Source: an archaeon (GTDB taxonomy: Archaea > Thermoproteota > Nitrososphaeria > Nitrososphaerales > CADDZS01). From it: a DNA stretch of 6,338 bases. Shown in pieces: positions 1 through 5,692 of the stretch (positions are counted from its first letter, which is position 1; each line of letters starts with the position of its first letter). A program made the position numbers and the translations under genes. A model generated the notes under the pieces. That model did not search any database. It had not been told where the DNA came from and saw only the letters and a list, made by a program, of their open reading frames with translations. The DNA lies in contig JAKAPU010000153.1 in assembly GCA_021806865.1 (NCBI GenBank), positions 1 to 6,338 of the forward strand, written 5' to 3'.

Positions 1-720
1 TTCCGATCTAAGATCCTTTCCATAAAGCGATACCAGTATTCCAACTGTAACACCTGCTACAAACTTGTTTTCAGCCATTCCTCCGCTCTTGAGCCTCGGT
101 GGATGTTCAACCGTGACATAGAAACCCTCCTCGTTTTCCTTGAATGCAAACAGGCCCCAGCCGGTCGCCCTCAGTGCTTCAACGATGTTTCTGAGCAAGA
201 CGGAGGTATCGGCGTCTGGCAGAGATTTCTTGATCAACTGGACAGTCTCCACCGCATAGGTCTTTCCTTCATCGAACATTATGGCTGCTCCTGCGGATCC
301 TAGTATCTGGAGCAGGTGTTGTTCGATCTTCAGAAGAGGATCCATTCGCATTACAATTCCTCTGGATTCGTTAGTTACGTAAAGTGGGAAGAAAAACCTC
401 GAAAAAAGCGCGTTATCCGCTTTCAGAAATTCGACTCTCTCAACATGACGGAGTTTCTTTAATTCTGCGGAAAAGACATCAACGGTAACGTTAGATCTTG
501 CTACAGAACAAAAACCTCCGAAAAGAAACTTGTTTGAGACTGGCTCCTCGTCAATTTCCATTCGGACAATATCAATGTTGAACTTTGAGAAAACTGCAAC
601 AATATCAGGTGTCGATTCTCTTTCTCCAATAATCAGAAACTCATGCATGTCTTTGCCAGTTGGAGTTGAAAGCGAAAAATGCTTGGGATAGTACTTGGAA
701 CGTAGAGACATTAAGGGCAT
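1..720 (-). CDS. ACT-like plus V4R-like two-domain protein, partial (C-terminus beyond window)
   Basis: Reading leftward from an ATG at 720, the frame stays open for 240 codons to the window edge, so the C-terminus is missing. Residues 25-100 alternate strand and helix as in an ACT-type ligand-binding fold: MHEFLIIG, then a helix with DIVAVFSKFNIDIV, then a second strand-helix-strand unit. Residues 110-240 look like a V4R/heme-NO-binding type sensory domain: a long helix (LLKIEQHLLQILG), the pair GSAGAAIMF, the GWGLFAF strand, a VTVEHPP strand, then NKFVAGVTVGILVSLYG. The expected role is small-molecule sensing, perhaps regulatory. No helix-turn-helix or catalytic motif is visible, though one could follow in the missing part. 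A second ATG at 711 is possible. The open frame and protein-like composition are directly visible; the domain names are inferred from pattern memory. Confidence 0.85.
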   Translation of the reverse strand, partial: MPLMSLRSKYYPKHFSLSTPTGKDMHEFLIIGERESTPDIVAVFSKFNIDIVRMEIDEEPVSNKFLFGGFCSVARSNVTVDVFSAELKKLRHVERVEFLKADNALFSRFFFPLYVTNESRGIVMRMDPLLKIEQHLLQILGSAGAAIMFDEGKTYAVETVQLIKKSLPDADTSVLLRNIVEALRATGWGLFAFKENEEGFYVTVEHPPRLKSGGMAENKFVAGVTVGILVSLYGKDLRSE

Positions 721-735
721 GATATATCTTGTCGC

Positions 736-748
736 TTTAATATCTATT
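736..748 (-). promoter_or_regulatory. possible TATA box for the ACT/V4R-like gene
   Basis: On the minus strand the A/T-rich stretch AAATAGATATTAA is centred about 22 nt before the ATG at 720. That is close to the archaeal TATA distance for a leaderless transcript. It overlaps the stop codon of the preceding small gene, so it would give the downstream gene its own promoter. Weak call based on position and composition only. Confidence 0.3.
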
Positions 749-973
749 TGGTGCTAAACAAATTGAAGAATTCCTCTGCCACGAAGGAATCAAGAAGGCA
801 TGGCGGCTTCACACCAGTATCAATGCTGATTGGAATGTCAGTGGTGAAGCCGAGATTGGAGTGCTTTGTTATGGTAACGGGGCTGGATGCATTTGCGATA
901 GGTATTGCAAATGGAGTCAGAGAGAGACGAGAAGGAATACGGTTACGATTACAGGCAAGTAATTCTTTCTCAT
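744..973 (-). pseudogene. small secreted protein, frame broken in the signal peptide
   Basis: An ATG at 973 opens MRKNYLPVIVTVFLLVSL and then meets TGA at 917-919. Two bases out of phase, the reading continues without a break to TAG at 744-746. Joining the two frames by removing one CT unit gives a 75-residue protein with a textbook Sec signal peptide: basic MRKN, a hydrophobic core, then PIANA-SS with a good signal-peptidase site after residue 28. The mature part is about 47 residues, with one Cys and no motif I recognise. The join falls in a short TC/AG run (AGAGAGA on plus, 919-925), the kind of site where polymerase or sequencing slippage occurs. It lies 23 nt upstream of the ACT/V4R-like gene on the same strand, so the two may have been co-transcribed. 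It could be a pseudogene, a phase-variable gene or a read error; the sequence alone does not decide. Confidence 0.6.
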
Positions 974-1087
974 GATATCTCGCAAGTATGTGGCAAAACG
1001 TACTCGATGAATTAAAGGCTCCAATGTATGGACAGTCTGTCTATTTGTAGAAAGAGGTTTAGAGCACTCATACGCTATAGAACAACC

Positions 1088-1426
1088 ATGATAATTCTGT
1101 CGAAGATGGACTACGAAGGCGAGCATCTCCAAGAAGATTTGAAGAAACTGGAAAAACTCGATGAGAAGATCCAGTCGGAGCTGAAGTCTGGGAAAGTGGA
1201 GGGTCCATTTTTCCCTCAAGACGCTTCGCTTCTGTACATTTTTCATGTCGATGAGTACGATTGGCTGAACAGATCCGGCAGAATCTGGTATAGAGAAATG
1301 GCAATCATTCCAGCGAGCCAGAATGACAAATCGATAGTGAGAGCAACAATGTCGACGTACCACTTGTCCACTGGTCCAATGATAGTGTTGAGCGTGTGCG
1401 TTGCGAACGTGACGGGGAAGCCGTAG
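1088..1426 (+). CDS. doubtful hypothetical protein, overlaps a convergent gene
   Basis: The frame starts at ATG 1088, with alternatives at 1028 and 1106, and ends at TAG 1424-1426. From 1106 to about 1243 it looks coding: codons are G-rich at position 1 and A-rich at position 2. The product begins with a charged amphipathic helix (EDLKKLEKLDEKIQSELKSG), followed by EGPFFPQDASLLYIF. A TATA-like CTATAGAA at 1075-1082 would suit a start at 1106. The second half lies antisense to the better-supported membrane protein at 1243-1539, with the wobble positions of the two frames aligned, so it may be an artefact. The gene could be real and overlapping, a remnant truncated near 1243, or entirely spurious. 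No family recognised. Confidence 0.33.
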   Translation: MIILSKMDYEGEHLQEDLKKLEKLDEKIQSELKSGKVEGPFFPQDASLLYIFHVDEYDWLNRSGRIWYREMAIIPASQNDKSIVRATMSTYHLSTGPMIVLSVCVANVTGKP

Positions 1427-1539
1427 ACTACGTGAACAAAGTCTGGCCAGTTGAGGAGAGTACCATGAGTCATACCAACCACAGAAGCTAACCCCCAAAC
1501 AATTCCGGCGATAATCGGAACTACAAACCGTCGAACCAT
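1243..1539 (-). CDS. small two-helix membrane protein
   Basis: The 98-residue product starts at ATG 1539; an in-frame TGA lies immediately before it, so no longer start exists. Residues 5-24 (VVPIIAGIVWGLASVVGMT) form one membrane helix and residues 62-84 (DIVALTIDLSFWLAGMIAIS) a second. The intervening loop, 40-61, carries YGFPVTFATHTLN and then IIGPVDKWYV. The combination of a GFP(L/V)T..TH motif with GPVD.W just before the last helix is, as I recall, shared by small uncharacterised archaeal membrane proteins, which is why I prefer this frame to the antisense one. The function is unknown. The C-terminus (FSQSYSST) is short and polar. The gene is divergent from the secreted protein at 1707 and convergent with the doubtful gene at 1088. 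Confidence 0.75.
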   Translation of the reverse strand: MVRRFVVPIIAGIVWGLASVVGMTHGTLLNWPDFVHVVYGFPVTFATHTLNTIIGPVDKWYVDIVALTIDLSFWLAGMIAISLYQILPDLFSQSYSST

Positions 1540-1581
1540 TCAGGGGCCCTTTAGAACATAGGACATGTCGGAAACGTAAGT

Positions 1582-1600
1582 CTTTCGCGACGCTCGAAAG
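1582..1600. repeat. 6-bp inverted repeat in a divergent intergenic region
   Basis: CTTTCG (1582-1587) and CGAAAG (1595-1600) are exact complements around a 7-nt loop. The repeat sits in the 167-nt gap between the membrane protein (minus, start 1539) and the secreted protein (plus, start 1707). It could be an operator or leader hairpin, but 6-bp repeats arise by chance. Apart from this I see no gene or clear promoter in the gap. Confidence 0.25.
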
Positions 1601-1706
1601 GCACCTTTTGAGAGGCAGATCGTGCGACATCAGGACGAGTACAGTAGCTTTCTTCTGTAGAAAAAGCCCGATACAGATTTGGCGACTTGTGCATTGATCT
1701 GCATCG

Positions 1707-2249
1707 TTGAACAAATTGCAGCATAACAAGACAGTGTTAGTAATGGCAGTCGTTGCTGGACTGCTCGCGCTATCTGCGTTCGTGCCTATGATTGGGCTGA
1801 CATCCAGTGCGTGGACCTGCGGACAGTACCAGTGCGTCTCAGAAGGACGCATGACGGGAGGGGGAGTGCTCGACAACAACGGAGCTAAAGTGACTCTCGG
1901 CTTCGAGCTACATTGCAGCACGGCTGCTACTCCGAACAACCTAGAGATCAACTGGAACGGAAACAGCTTCCACATGGAGACGTTCAATTCAGTCCTGTGC
2001 TTCATGGATCCTTCATCTTCGCCAAACCCACCAAATGCACCTTTCAGCTTGCTTGAGGCTAACGGTTGGGGCAGACTAAACGGAGTTTCTGGCGCCTTCT
2101 TCTTCGTGCAGTTATATGACGGCGGAGAACCAGGAATTGGACACGACTGGGCAACCATAGTGATCTACGCGGCAGATGGAACGCTGATGATGAACCTGCA
2201 CGGATACCTGATCGGGGGAAACTTCCAGGCTCATGCTTCTAACAAGTAG
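1707..2249 (+). CDS. secreted single-domain protein, post-COAP-1-like
   Basis: The 180-residue product is exported. It has a basic N-terminus (MNKLQHNK), a hydrophobic stretch at residues 9-31 and a likely cleavage near TSSA-W36. The start is TTG at 1707; TTG 1716 would serve equally well. The mature part is one beta-rich domain with landmarks GRMTGGG (47-53), GFELHC (65-70), PNNLEINW (76-83), FH.E (88-91), a PNPPNAPF segment (106-113), GRLNGV (122-127), GGEPG..HDWATIVIY (139-153) and a closing GGNFQAH (170-176). This matches my memory of the secreted domain called post-COAP-1, usually found at the end of larger extracellular proteins; here it stands alone. Four cysteines (38, 43, 70, 98) could form disulfides. 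No enzymatic residues stand out. The role is presumably at the cell surface or in the medium. Family assignment is inference; export and the coding call are well supported. Confidence 0.85.
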   Translation: MNKLQHNKTVLVMAVVAGLLALSAFVPMIGLTSSAWTCGQYQCVSEGRMTGGGVLDNNGAKVTLGFELHCSTAATPNNLEINWNGNSFHMETFNSVLCFMDPSSSPNPPNAPFSLLEANGWGRLNGVSGAFFFVQLYDGGEPGIGHDWATIVIYAADGTLMMNLHGYLIGGNFQAHASNK

Positions 2250-2260
2250 TTCGTTTCCTC

Positions 2261-2272
2261 CCCTTATTTTTT
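2261..2272 (+). terminator. T-rich archaeal-type terminator
   Basis: A pyrimidine stretch ending in six T residues lies 12-23 nt after the stop of the secreted protein gene. Archaeal RNA polymerase terminates at T-tracts without needing a hairpin, so this is a plausible end for the plus-strand transcript. Confidence 0.5.
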
Positions 2273-2292
2273 GAGCAGAGTTAATAGAGTAG

Positions 2293-2320
2293 AAACAGAA
2301 GACTCGCCCTGATTCTGTTT
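2293..2320 (-). terminator. 8-bp inverted repeat downstream of the oxidoreductase gene
   Basis: AAACAGAA (2293-2300) and TTCTGTTT (2313-2320) are perfect complements with a 12-nt loop. The repeat begins 17 nt after the stop of the minus-strand oxidoreductase and lies between two convergent genes. On the minus strand the second arm reads TTCTGTTT followed by CTACTCT, so it may act as a 3' end signal. Position supports this, but the stem is A/T-rich and weak. Confidence 0.35.
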
Positions 2321-2337
2321 GTCCCTGACAATAGACG

Positions 2338-3222
2338 CTACAGAAATTCCTTTGCGAAGTATCGCAGACTCTGGAGCTGTTGATCCTGTGGGGCCTTCCC
2401 GTCTGGGCTTGTGACAAGAACAGCATAGGAGACGCCCAGCGACTCTAGTTCCGAGATTATCTTCCTGTTTTCGCTCATATTGCCCGAAAGTAAGATCCTC
2501 TTCTCTCCTTGCGGGCCCGTGTATTCGGATTGGGAAGCTTTCGTGTTGAGACCGATGCGAACACAGATGTCCTTCTTCTCAGCACTCGGAGAGACCTGCC
2601 TGAACTCGCTAACAAGCTGTCTAAACTGAGTCAACGGAAAGGCGTTTGGATGCCACGCATCTCCAATTTCTGCGGCTCTCTTCATGGCAGCCTTGCTGGT
2701 GCCGCCGATCCAAATCGTGGGCTTTGAGCTTGGGCGCGGCGAAAATACAGCATCCTGAAAGTTCACACCTGAATATTGACCCGCAAACTTTGTTTCTCCG
2801 GCCCAGAGACTTCTTATGAGTCTGATCGACTCGTCGACCTTCTTGCCTCTGGTGTGGAAATCTGCTCCGAGAAATGAAAACTCCAGAACGTTCCAGCCTA
2901 CGCCAATGGCTAGCATGACTCTTCCGCCGCTGAGGGCCGAGATAGTAGCTAATTGTTTTGCTGCGACCGCAGGGTTTCTCATTGCAATGATCAAGGAAGA
3001 AATGCCGAGCTTTACTTTCCTTGTTTGAGCCGCGAGATAAGCAAGCGTAGTGATGGAATCCAGCATGTTCTCGTACGGAGTCTTGCTGTTTATTGGCATG
3101 AGCACGTGATCGGTTGTCCAAACCGAATCATACCCGAGCTTCTCGGCTTCCAAAGACACGCTTAGCAGAGTCTCAACACTCAGAGTTTCGCCATAGTTTG
3201 GAATGCCAACGCCAAATTTCAT
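2338..3222 (-). CDS. F420-dependent luciferase-like (LLM class) oxidoreductase
   Basis: The 294-residue length is usual for single-chain LLM-class TIM-barrel enzymes, which commonly use coenzyme F420 for hydride transfer in the cytoplasm. Landmarks in order: MKFGVGIPNYG (first barrel strand), VWTTDHVLMP (34-43), YENMLD.ITTLAYLAAQT (50-67), KLGISSLI (71-78), RNPAVAAKQLATISALSGGR (82-101), GVGWNVLEF (107-115), RGKKVDE.IRLIRSLW (125-140), PRP..KPTIWIGG (162-174), AMKRAAEIGDAWHP (179-192). This set fits the Rv2161c-like (TIGR03619) subgroup best, from memory. The substrate cannot be read from the sequence. The first ATG gives a complete first strand, so the start is secure. It is divergent from the esterase-like gene across about 120 nt. 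The use of F420 rather than FMN is inferred from family and lineage. Confidence 0.93.
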   Translation of the reverse strand: MKFGVGIPNYGETLSVETLLSVSLEAEKLGYDSVWTTDHVLMPINSKTPYENMLDSITTLAYLAAQTRKVKLGISSLIIAMRNPAVAAKQLATISALSGGRVMLAIGVGWNVLEFSFLGADFHTRGKKVDESIRLIRSLWAGETKFAGQYSGVNFQDAVFSPRPSSKPTIWIGGTSKAAMKRAAEIGDAWHPNAFPLTQFRQLVSEFRQVSPSAEKKDICVRIGLNTKASQSEYTGPQGEKRILLSGNMSENRKIISELESLGVSYAVLVTSPDGKAPQDQQLQSLRYFAKEFL

Positions 3223-3243
3223 TTCTCTATTCGGATTGTCGCA

Positions 3244-3251
3244 TCTATACA
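3244..3251 (-). promoter_or_regulatory. TATA-like box of the LLM oxidoreductase
   Basis: TGTATAGA on the minus strand lies 22-29 nt before the ATG at 3222, the spacing expected when transcription starts at or next to the start codon. A second A/T-rich candidate, TTCTTTATCAAG (3255-3266), would give a leader of roughly 12 nt. Either is possible. Confidence 0.4.
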
Positions 3252-3312
3252 GATCTTGATAAAGAATTGTGATTTGTGAAGACAGACTAGCTTGTAACTA
3301 ATTTCCAATTCG

Positions 3313-3320
3313 CTTAAACC
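3313..3320 (+). promoter_or_regulatory. TATA-like box of the esterase-like gene
   Basis: CTTAAACC is centred about 26 nt before the TTG start at 3342, which fits a leaderless archaeal transcript. It also supports choosing TTG 3342 over the in-frame TTG at 3348. Confidence 0.4.
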
Positions 3321-3341
3321 AGAGTCTAACTAAACGAATTA

Positions 3342-4355
3342 TTGGAATTGTCAGATAGATACGAAAAAACTGGAAGCATAATCACGCATCGTTTCACAAG
3401 CAAGGTCCTGAAAACAAATCCCCTGAAAGATCCGCATACCAGAGAAATTACCGTCTACCTACCTCCCGGCTACTCCAAGAGCAACTCGAAGGGATACGTC
3501 ACCGTTTTTGGTCTCACAGGCTTTGGAGAAACTGGCAGGATGGCTTTCAACTTTGATCCATTCGTCGAGCCTTTGAATTTGAGAATGGATCGGCTGATCT
3601 CAAAGGGAAAATGCGGGGCCATGATAGTAGTGATGATTGACTGCTTCACAAAGTTTGGTGGAAACCAGTACATCAACTCATCCGCGACCGGAAGGTACGA
3701 GGACTATGTAGTCGACGAGATCGTCCCGTTCATCGAAAGAGAGTACAACATACACGCAAAAGCGGTGTGGGGCAAATCTTCCGGCGGATATGGTTCGATT
3801 GTACTCGGGATGAGACACCCCGAGACCTTCAGCGCCCTGGCTGACCACTCGGGAGATGCAGCCTTTGAATACTGCTACCCGTTGGGTTTTGCCAAATCCA
3901 TAGAGGCCTTTTGTGAGGCCGGAGGTCCAAAGAAGTGGCTTGAAAAATTCTGGCTTCACCCAGAAGAGAGAAGAGGCAAGTTCCACGAGGCTCTCAACAC
4001 GTTTGCCATGGCGGCGCACTACTCTCCTAATTCAAAGTCGAAGGAGTTAGGCGTAGACCTTCCGTTTGACTTGATGACTGGCGAGTTCAGAGAAGACGTG
4101 TGGAGGAGATGGCTTGAATGGGATCCGGTTCGCATGGTGGAGAAATACAAGGCAAACCTGAAGAAAATGAAACTGATCTACATAGACTGCGGCGCGAGAG
4201 ACGAATTCAATCTCCAGATCGGTGCTAGAATTCTTCATTCAAAACTGTCTAAAATGGGAATTAGGCACTACTACGAAGAATTTGACGACGGGCACATGAA
4301 CATACAATACAGGTATGACACTTCGCTCCCTATGATCTACAAAGCCCTGTCCTAG
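3342..4355 (+). CDS. alpha/beta hydrolase, esterase-D type (putative esterase)
   Basis: The 337-residue cytoplasmic protein has an alpha/beta hydrolase catalytic triad in the usual order. Strand and oxyanion region: VTVFGLTGFGETG (53-65). Nucleophile elbow: GKSSGG (144-149) with Ser146. Acid: Asp287 in IDCGARDEF. His318 in DDGHMNIQYRYD. The N-terminal REITVYLPPGY (34-44) and the downstream YEDYVVDEIVPFIEREYNI (119-136) are typical of the esterase-D/antigen-85-like family (PF00756), which hydrolyse carboxylic esters or thioesters. The nucleophile-to-acid distance of 141 residues is long, because of a helical segment around 180-270 (EAFCEAGGPKKWLEKFW, WRRWLEWDPVRMVEKY) that probably caps the active site. 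No signal peptide is seen. Start is TTG; no ATG lies nearby upstream. The pairing with a divergent F420 oxidoreductase may be functional, but the substrate is unknown. Confidence 0.93.
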   Translation: MELSDRYEKTGSIITHRFTSKVLKTNPLKDPHTREITVYLPPGYSKSNSKGYVTVFGLTGFGETGRMAFNFDPFVEPLNLRMDRLISKGKCGAMIVVMIDCFTKFGGNQYINSSATGRYEDYVVDEIVPFIEREYNIHAKAVWGKSSGGYGSIVLGMRHPETFSALADHSGDAAFEYCYPLGFAKSIEAFCEAGGPKKWLEKFWLHPEERRGKFHEALNTFAMAAHYSPNSKSKELGVDLPFDLMTGEFREDVWRRWLEWDPVRMVEKYKANLKKMKLIYIDCGARDEFNLQIGARILHSKLSKMGIRHYYEEFDDGHMNIQYRYDTSLPMIYKALS

Positions 4356-4389
4356 CACTCATCAAAAATCTGGGACGACTCGCGGTCTC

Positions 4390-4986
4390 CTAGCCAGTCT
4401 TCCACTTTGACAGATTCACGAAGTACGGATAGCTTCCAAACTCCTTTTCCTCTCCCTCGTCACCGAGCATTATGTGGCCGTCCTTTACGAACTTTCGCTT
4501 CATACAGATCACAGATTTCAACCCTTTCATGACACCAAGCTTGTCGATATAAGGCTCCGAGCCTATCACAGATCCCACGGTTATCTTCAGGTCGCTGAGT
4601 CTTCTCTTGATATCCGTCCTGTCGAAAAAGTTCTTTGCTACTGGGGCAAAGCCTCTTGTTACAACAGTGAGGTTCGCCCTTTCATAACCGTGCGCCTTGA
4701 GAAATCTGCTGCACCAGGACTCGAAAATCTTGTTGATCGAGTATTTCAAAGAAATCTCCTTGAAATCCTTCAGAGTGAACAGCTTTGAGTAAAGATCAAG
4801 ATAGCTCTCCCAGGCGCTGGTCGACCACTCTTCTTTTGCCCGCTTCAGCCTGCTTTCCCATTCGGTTTCGAACTTTTCACGGTCTTCTACTCTTGAAGAC
4901 ACCCAGTCCCTGTACGAGACTTCTGGGAGCACTATTGTGCCCTCAAAATCCGAGAAAAGGTCGTACGACGAGCTCTTTTGTGTCAA
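4390..4986 (-). CDS. HAD-like phosphatase with a DxE motif I
   Basis: The 198-residue product resembles phosphoserine-phosphatase-like HAD hydrolases. Motif I is SDFEGTIV (12-19). Residues 25-100 form a charged, helical cap. Motif II is TVVTRGF (107-113) with Thr110. Conserved-lysine candidates are at 163-165 (KRK) and motif IV is GDEGEEKE (175-182). Canonical HAD phosphatases read DxD(G)T at motif I, where the second Asp is the general acid; here it is Glu15. The enzyme could still be active, have changed chemistry, or be a non-catalytic relative. Start is TTG 4986, giving a natural lead-in to motif I. The gene ends 34 nt from the convergent esterase stop and starts 43 nt after the upstream surface protein gene, so it may be read from that transcript or from its own box at 5011-5019. 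Confidence 0.85.
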   Translation of the reverse strand: MTQKSSSYDLFSDFEGTIVLPEVSYRDWVSSRVEDREKFETEWESRLKRAKEEWSTSAWESYLDLYSKLFTLKDFKEISLKYSINKIFESWCSRFLKAHGYERANLTVVTRGFAPVAKNFFDRTDIKRRLSDLKITVGSVIGSEPYIDKLGVMKGLKSVICMKRKFVKDGHIMLGDEGEEKEFGSYPYFVNLSKWKTG

Positions 4987-5010
4987 GCGCGTGACTCTTA
5001 CTTCTTGTGA

Positions 5011-5019
5011 TTGATAAGT
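5011..5019 (-). promoter_or_regulatory. possible TATA box for the HAD-like gene
   Basis: ACTTATCAA on the minus strand lies 25-33 nt before the TTG start at 4986, in the gap after the preceding same-strand gene. It suggests that the HAD-like gene can be transcribed on its own. Confidence 0.3.
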
Positions 5020-5029
5020 TGTTTTGCTG

Positions 5030-5647
5030 TCAGGCGAAGGTAAAGTTCGCTTGAATGACAGTTGAGCCGTTGTTCTGGGAGGCTGACCAACTCTGAGTCA
5101 GTTCGACTGTGGCTTTTCCCGGTTTTGAGAGTTCGTAGGCATAGCCACTCCAGCAACCGGGATTCGTGGAAGTGTGGTTTTGACCCGGAGGAAGCTGCAA
5201 AATGTACAGCGGGCACGCACAGAACGGACCTCCGGTAATCTTCTGGATGATGGAAGAATTTGCAACGGCGGACGTGAGGCCGCTCCCGCAGCCTCCAACG
5301 ATGTAAATCGGAAAATCTCCGCCATTCACAAAGAATACATTGAAAGTCACAAGCGTGCTACCGTTTTGGTTCGTAGTCAGCACAGCCTGCACAGATTTCA
5401 CAACCACTGGAAGAACTGGAGAATAGGTAAAGGAACCGTTCACAATTCGCGAAGAGACCGTAGTCGTAGTAGTCGTCGAGGTTGTCGAATTGAGGGTGGT
5501 GCAGGTCGACACGCTGGTCAACACTGTCGTCGTAACAGTCAAGGTTGTGTTTTGAGTAGTTTTGACAGAACTGGTGTAGGCGTAAGCGCCAGCTACGATT
5601 ATCGCTATCACTATAGCATCTAGCGCGATAAGCTCTGTTGTACGCAA
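5030..5647 (-). CDS. N-anchored surface protein with Thr-rich stalk
   Basis: The 205-residue product has one hydrophobic helix at residues 6-24 (LIALDAIVIAIIVAGAYAY), most likely an uncleaved anchor with the rest outside the cell. Residues 25-67 are a Ser/Thr-rich stalk with a run of consecutive threonines (58-63), as in heavily glycosylated archaeal surface proteins. The remaining 140 residues look like a compact beta domain with VTFNVFFVNGGDFPIYIVGGCGSG (99-122), FCACPLYI (142-149), GCWSGYAYEL (164-173) and ATVELTQSW (179-187). Five cysteines (49, 120, 143, 145, 165) and eight N-X-S/T sequons (N33, 53, 70, 95, 130, 157, 193, 201) fit an extracellular location. The start is TTG 5647, which places the charged residues just before the helix. 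No family recognised. Confidence 0.87.
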   Translation of the reverse strand: MRTTELIALDAIVIAIIVAGAYAYTSSVKTTQNTTLTVTTTVLTSVSTCTTLNSTTSTTTTTTVSSRIVNGSFTYSPVLPVVVKSVQAVLTTNQNGSTLVTFNVFFVNGGDFPIYIVGGCGSGLTSAVANSSIIQKITGGPFCACPLYILQLPPGQNHTSTNPGCWSGYAYELSKPGKATVELTQSWSASQNNGSTVIQANFTFA

Positions 5648-5677
5648 CTTTCTCTGGTGTATTTTTCTTTGTGGTAG

Positions 5678-5689
5678 GTTATAGGCCTA
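5678..5689 (-). promoter_or_regulatory. TATA-like box overlapping an 8-bp palindrome
   Basis: On the minus strand CTATAACC is centred about 34 nt before the TTG at 5647, suiting a short leader of roughly 8 nt. It overlaps the perfect palindrome TAGGCCTA (5682-5689), which might be a regulator site, though an 8-bp palindrome is common by chance. Confidence 0.3.
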
Positions 5690-5692
5690 ACA

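Noticed and set aside
103..303. A 66-codon plus-strand frame.
   Set aside because: It lies wholly antisense to the 1-720 gene, whose frame is open to the window edge and has domain-like structure.
748..975. A 75-codon plus-strand frame beginning with TTG.
   Set aside because: It is antisense to the reconstructed secreted-protein gene at 744-973, which has a far better protein signature.
1540..1706. Possible additional small gene or RNA in the divergent gap.
   Set aside because: No frame with protein-like composition and no tRNA-like or structured RNA pattern beyond one 6-bp inverted repeat.
917..2158. A 413-codon open frame on the minus strand.
   Set aside because: It runs antisense to the secreted protein gene at 1707 and across the small membrane gene in another frame. 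Its translation is Cys-, His- and Arg-rich without domain structure. Only its last 18 residues, from the ATG at 973, look real, as the start of the frameshifted signal peptide.
2621..3121. A 166-codon minus-strand frame inside the LLM oxidoreductase.
   Set aside because: It is an out-of-frame shadow of a gene with clear family motifs; its composition is Arg/His/Ser-rich and disordered.
4356..4389. Possible terminator between the convergent esterase-like and HAD-like genes.
   Set aside because: Only a short A run and no convincing stem or T-tract on either strand.
5446..5575. Low-complexity GTAGTCGT-like repeats that might suggest a satellite or repeat array.
   Set aside because: They are simply Thr/Ser codons of the stalk; no regular spacer-repeat structure as in CRISPR is present.
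5174..5623. A 149-codon plus-strand frame rich in Arg and Ser.
   Set aside because: It is antisense to the Thr-rich stalk of the surface protein; Thr codons read backwards give Arg/Ser/Gly/Val codons.
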